Assembly: GCA_002691365.1 (NCBI GenBank)
Contig: NZHL01000011.1
Location: 1 to 7,921, forward strand
From: Fidelibacterota bacterium
Lineage (GTDB): Bacteria > Fidelibacterota > Marinisomatia > Marinisomatales > S15-B10
Direction of reading: 5' to 3'
Length of the DNA stretch: 7,921 bases
The position numbers and the translations under genes are program-made. Under the pieces are notes generated by a model. It ran no database searches. It was not told the DNA's origin and saw nothing but the letters and a program-made list of their open reading frames with translations. Shown one piece after another: positions 6,762-7,921 of the stretch; position 1 is the stretch's first letter, and each line of letters begins with the position of its first letter.

Positions 6762-7921
6762 ATGAAGCAAATCATCCGAGGTTTTGTTTTTACTTTTTTT
6801 ATTTTTCTGTTATTTGGTGCTTTTTCAGATGTTTCCTTTGCACAAAATTCGAAAAAAAAATCGTCTTCAAAATCTAAACAATTAAAATCTTCAACATCCT
6901 CTTCAAATAAATCAAGAGCAGCAAAATTTATTGCTCGTGGAAAATCTAGAATTAAACAAAAAAAATACTCTGAAGCGTTAAGTGACTTTAGAAAAGCACA
7001 TAAATTATTTCCATCAAAAACTTCGCAAAATTATATTAAGAGATTATTACCAATTGTTAAAAAACAACAAACTAAGTCCACAAAAAATAAAAATGCTAAA
7101 TCTTTAGCTTCAAATAATAAACCTATACCAAGCCCGTATAAATTGTCTAAAGAATTTTTTCAGATTTCTAATGAATTTGAATCATCGATGAGAAAAATGA
7201 AAATTGCAACTATGAATTTAAAGCCTGTCAATGATAAAACCCCAGATGAAAAAAGAAATGAACGTTTAAAATCAATTAATATTAATATTGTTAATAAACC
7301 TGAGGATAGAAGAATTCAAAGAGACTTAGCTATTGAGTATGAAAGAAATGGAGATTTTTTAGAAGCAAAAAATATCTATCTTGGAATGATAGAAAAAAAT
7401 CCAGAAGAGCCAGATTACCATTATTTTTTAGGCACTCTCTATTCTAAAATGGGTCAAAAAAACAATGCTGGATTTGCATTTAAAGAAGCACTTAATTTAA
7501 ATCCTAATCATAAACCTACACTTGAAGCTTTATCTATTTATGGAAAGAATTCATTACCACAACTTTTAGTAGATGATCTTATAAATCATTCAATTGAAAA
7601 TAACCCTGATGGTTCAGCACAAATATTAAATAAAACTAGGGAGTTTTTTAATAAAGAAGATTTTCCAGGTTTGATTGAATTTTCGATAGAAAATCAAAAA
7701 GAATTTTCTGAAAGTTCATCTTTGACCTATTACAAAGGAAAATCACTTGAAGCTTTAGGTAAGATTGAGGAAGCAAAAGTAGAATATAAAAATGCAATTA
7801 AAATAGATAAGTCTGATATAAGACCGTCAATTGCATTAGGTGACATTCATTTTGCAGAATCTAATTATGTTTATAGTTCTATTGTATATAATTCAATTCT
7901 TGAAAATGACCCAATGAATGT
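6762..7921 (+). CDS. Exported TPR-repeat protein (partial, C-terminus beyond right edge)
   Basis: An open frame starts at ATG 6762 and stays open for 386 codons to the window edge. Residues 1-27 are a signal peptide (Arg6, hydrophobic FVFTFFIFLLFGAF, likely cut after SFA at Gln28). A low-complexity Ser/Lys linker follows (29-52). Tetratricopeptide repeats can be read at about 54-87 (YSEALSDFRKAHKLFP), 182-215 (GDFLEAKNIYLGMIEKNP), 217-250 (LGTLYSKMGQ...FKEALNLNP), 320-352 (GKSLEALGKIEEAKVEYKNA) and 354-386 (LGDIHFAESNYVYSSIVYNSI). A second Lys/Ser/Asn-rich linker lies around 100-120. TPR proteins act as protein-binding scaffolds; this one should work in the periplasm or at the envelope. Nothing identifies its partner. 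It is divergent from the protease run and may or may not share regulation with it. Confidence 0.85.
   Translation, partial: MKQIIRGFVFTFFIFLLFGAFSDVSFAQNSKKKSSSKSKQLKSSTSSSNKSRAAKFIARGKSRIKQKKYSEALSDFRKAHKLFPSKTSQNYIKRLLPIVKKQQTKSTKNKNAKSLASNNKPIPSPYKLSKEFFQISNEFESSMRKMKIATMNLKPVNDKTPDEKRNERLKSININIVNKPEDRRIQRDLAIEYERNGDFLEAKNIYLGMIEKNPEEPDYHYFLGTLYSKMGQKNNAGFAFKEALNLNPNHKPTLEALSIYGKNSLPQLLVDDLINHSIENNPDGSAQILNKTREFFNKEDFPGLIEFSIENQKEFSESSSLTYYKGKSLEALGKIEEAKVEYKNAIKIDKSDIRPSIALGDIHFAESNYVYSSIVYNSILENDPMN

Noticed and set aside
1..7921. tRNA, rRNA, CRISPR arrays, insertion sequences, attachment sites
   Set aside because: Read through on both strands, no cloverleaf-like GC-rich block, regularly spaced repeat, transposase or paired terminal repeat was found.

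Overview
The window is strongly A/T-rich bacterial DNA, densely packed and without any RNA gene, insertion sequence or CRISPR array that I can recognise. The gene starts have A/T-rich leaders with almost no Shine-Dalgarno sequence. One secreted protein ends in a Por-type (type IX secretion) C-terminal tail, and several products have signal peptides and look like envelope proteins. Together these traits point to the Bacteroidota/FCB group. A low-GC marine lineage such as Marinimicrobia (SAR406) fits best, but that placement is inference.

There are four transcription units. (1) Positions 1-513, minus strand: the N-terminal part of an exported protein, probably an outer-membrane beta-barrel, running off the left edge. 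(2) Positions 569-4240, plus strand: a tight five-gene run of an unknown exported protein, rlmN (dual 23S rRNA/tRNA A2 methyltransferase), umuD and umuC (the two parts of translesion DNA polymerase V) and a glutaredoxin. Gaps are 5 and 13 bp, and the rlmN/umuD and umuD/umuC junctions overlap. (3) Positions 6693-4229, minus strand: a three-gene run of an exported AMIN-like protein, a 61-residue single-pass membrane protein and a large secreted HExxH metalloprotease with a type IX sorting tail. Its last gene overlaps the glutaredoxin gene tail to tail by 12 bp. (4) From 6762, plus strand: the start of an exported TPR-repeat protein that runs off the right edge.

Functionally, unit 2 joins decoding-fidelity modification (RlmN) to damage-tolerant replication (UmuD'2C) and thiol redox (glutaredoxin). 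That could form a stress-response operon, although no SOS-like operator is visible. Unit 3 looks like an envelope or secretion module built around the protease. Two short divergent intergenic regions (514-568 and 6694-6761) must carry the promoters. There is no gene-free stretch longer than 300 bases. I see no clear new defence or mobile system; the least understood parts are the unknown exported protein ahead of rlmN and the two small partners of the metalloprotease.
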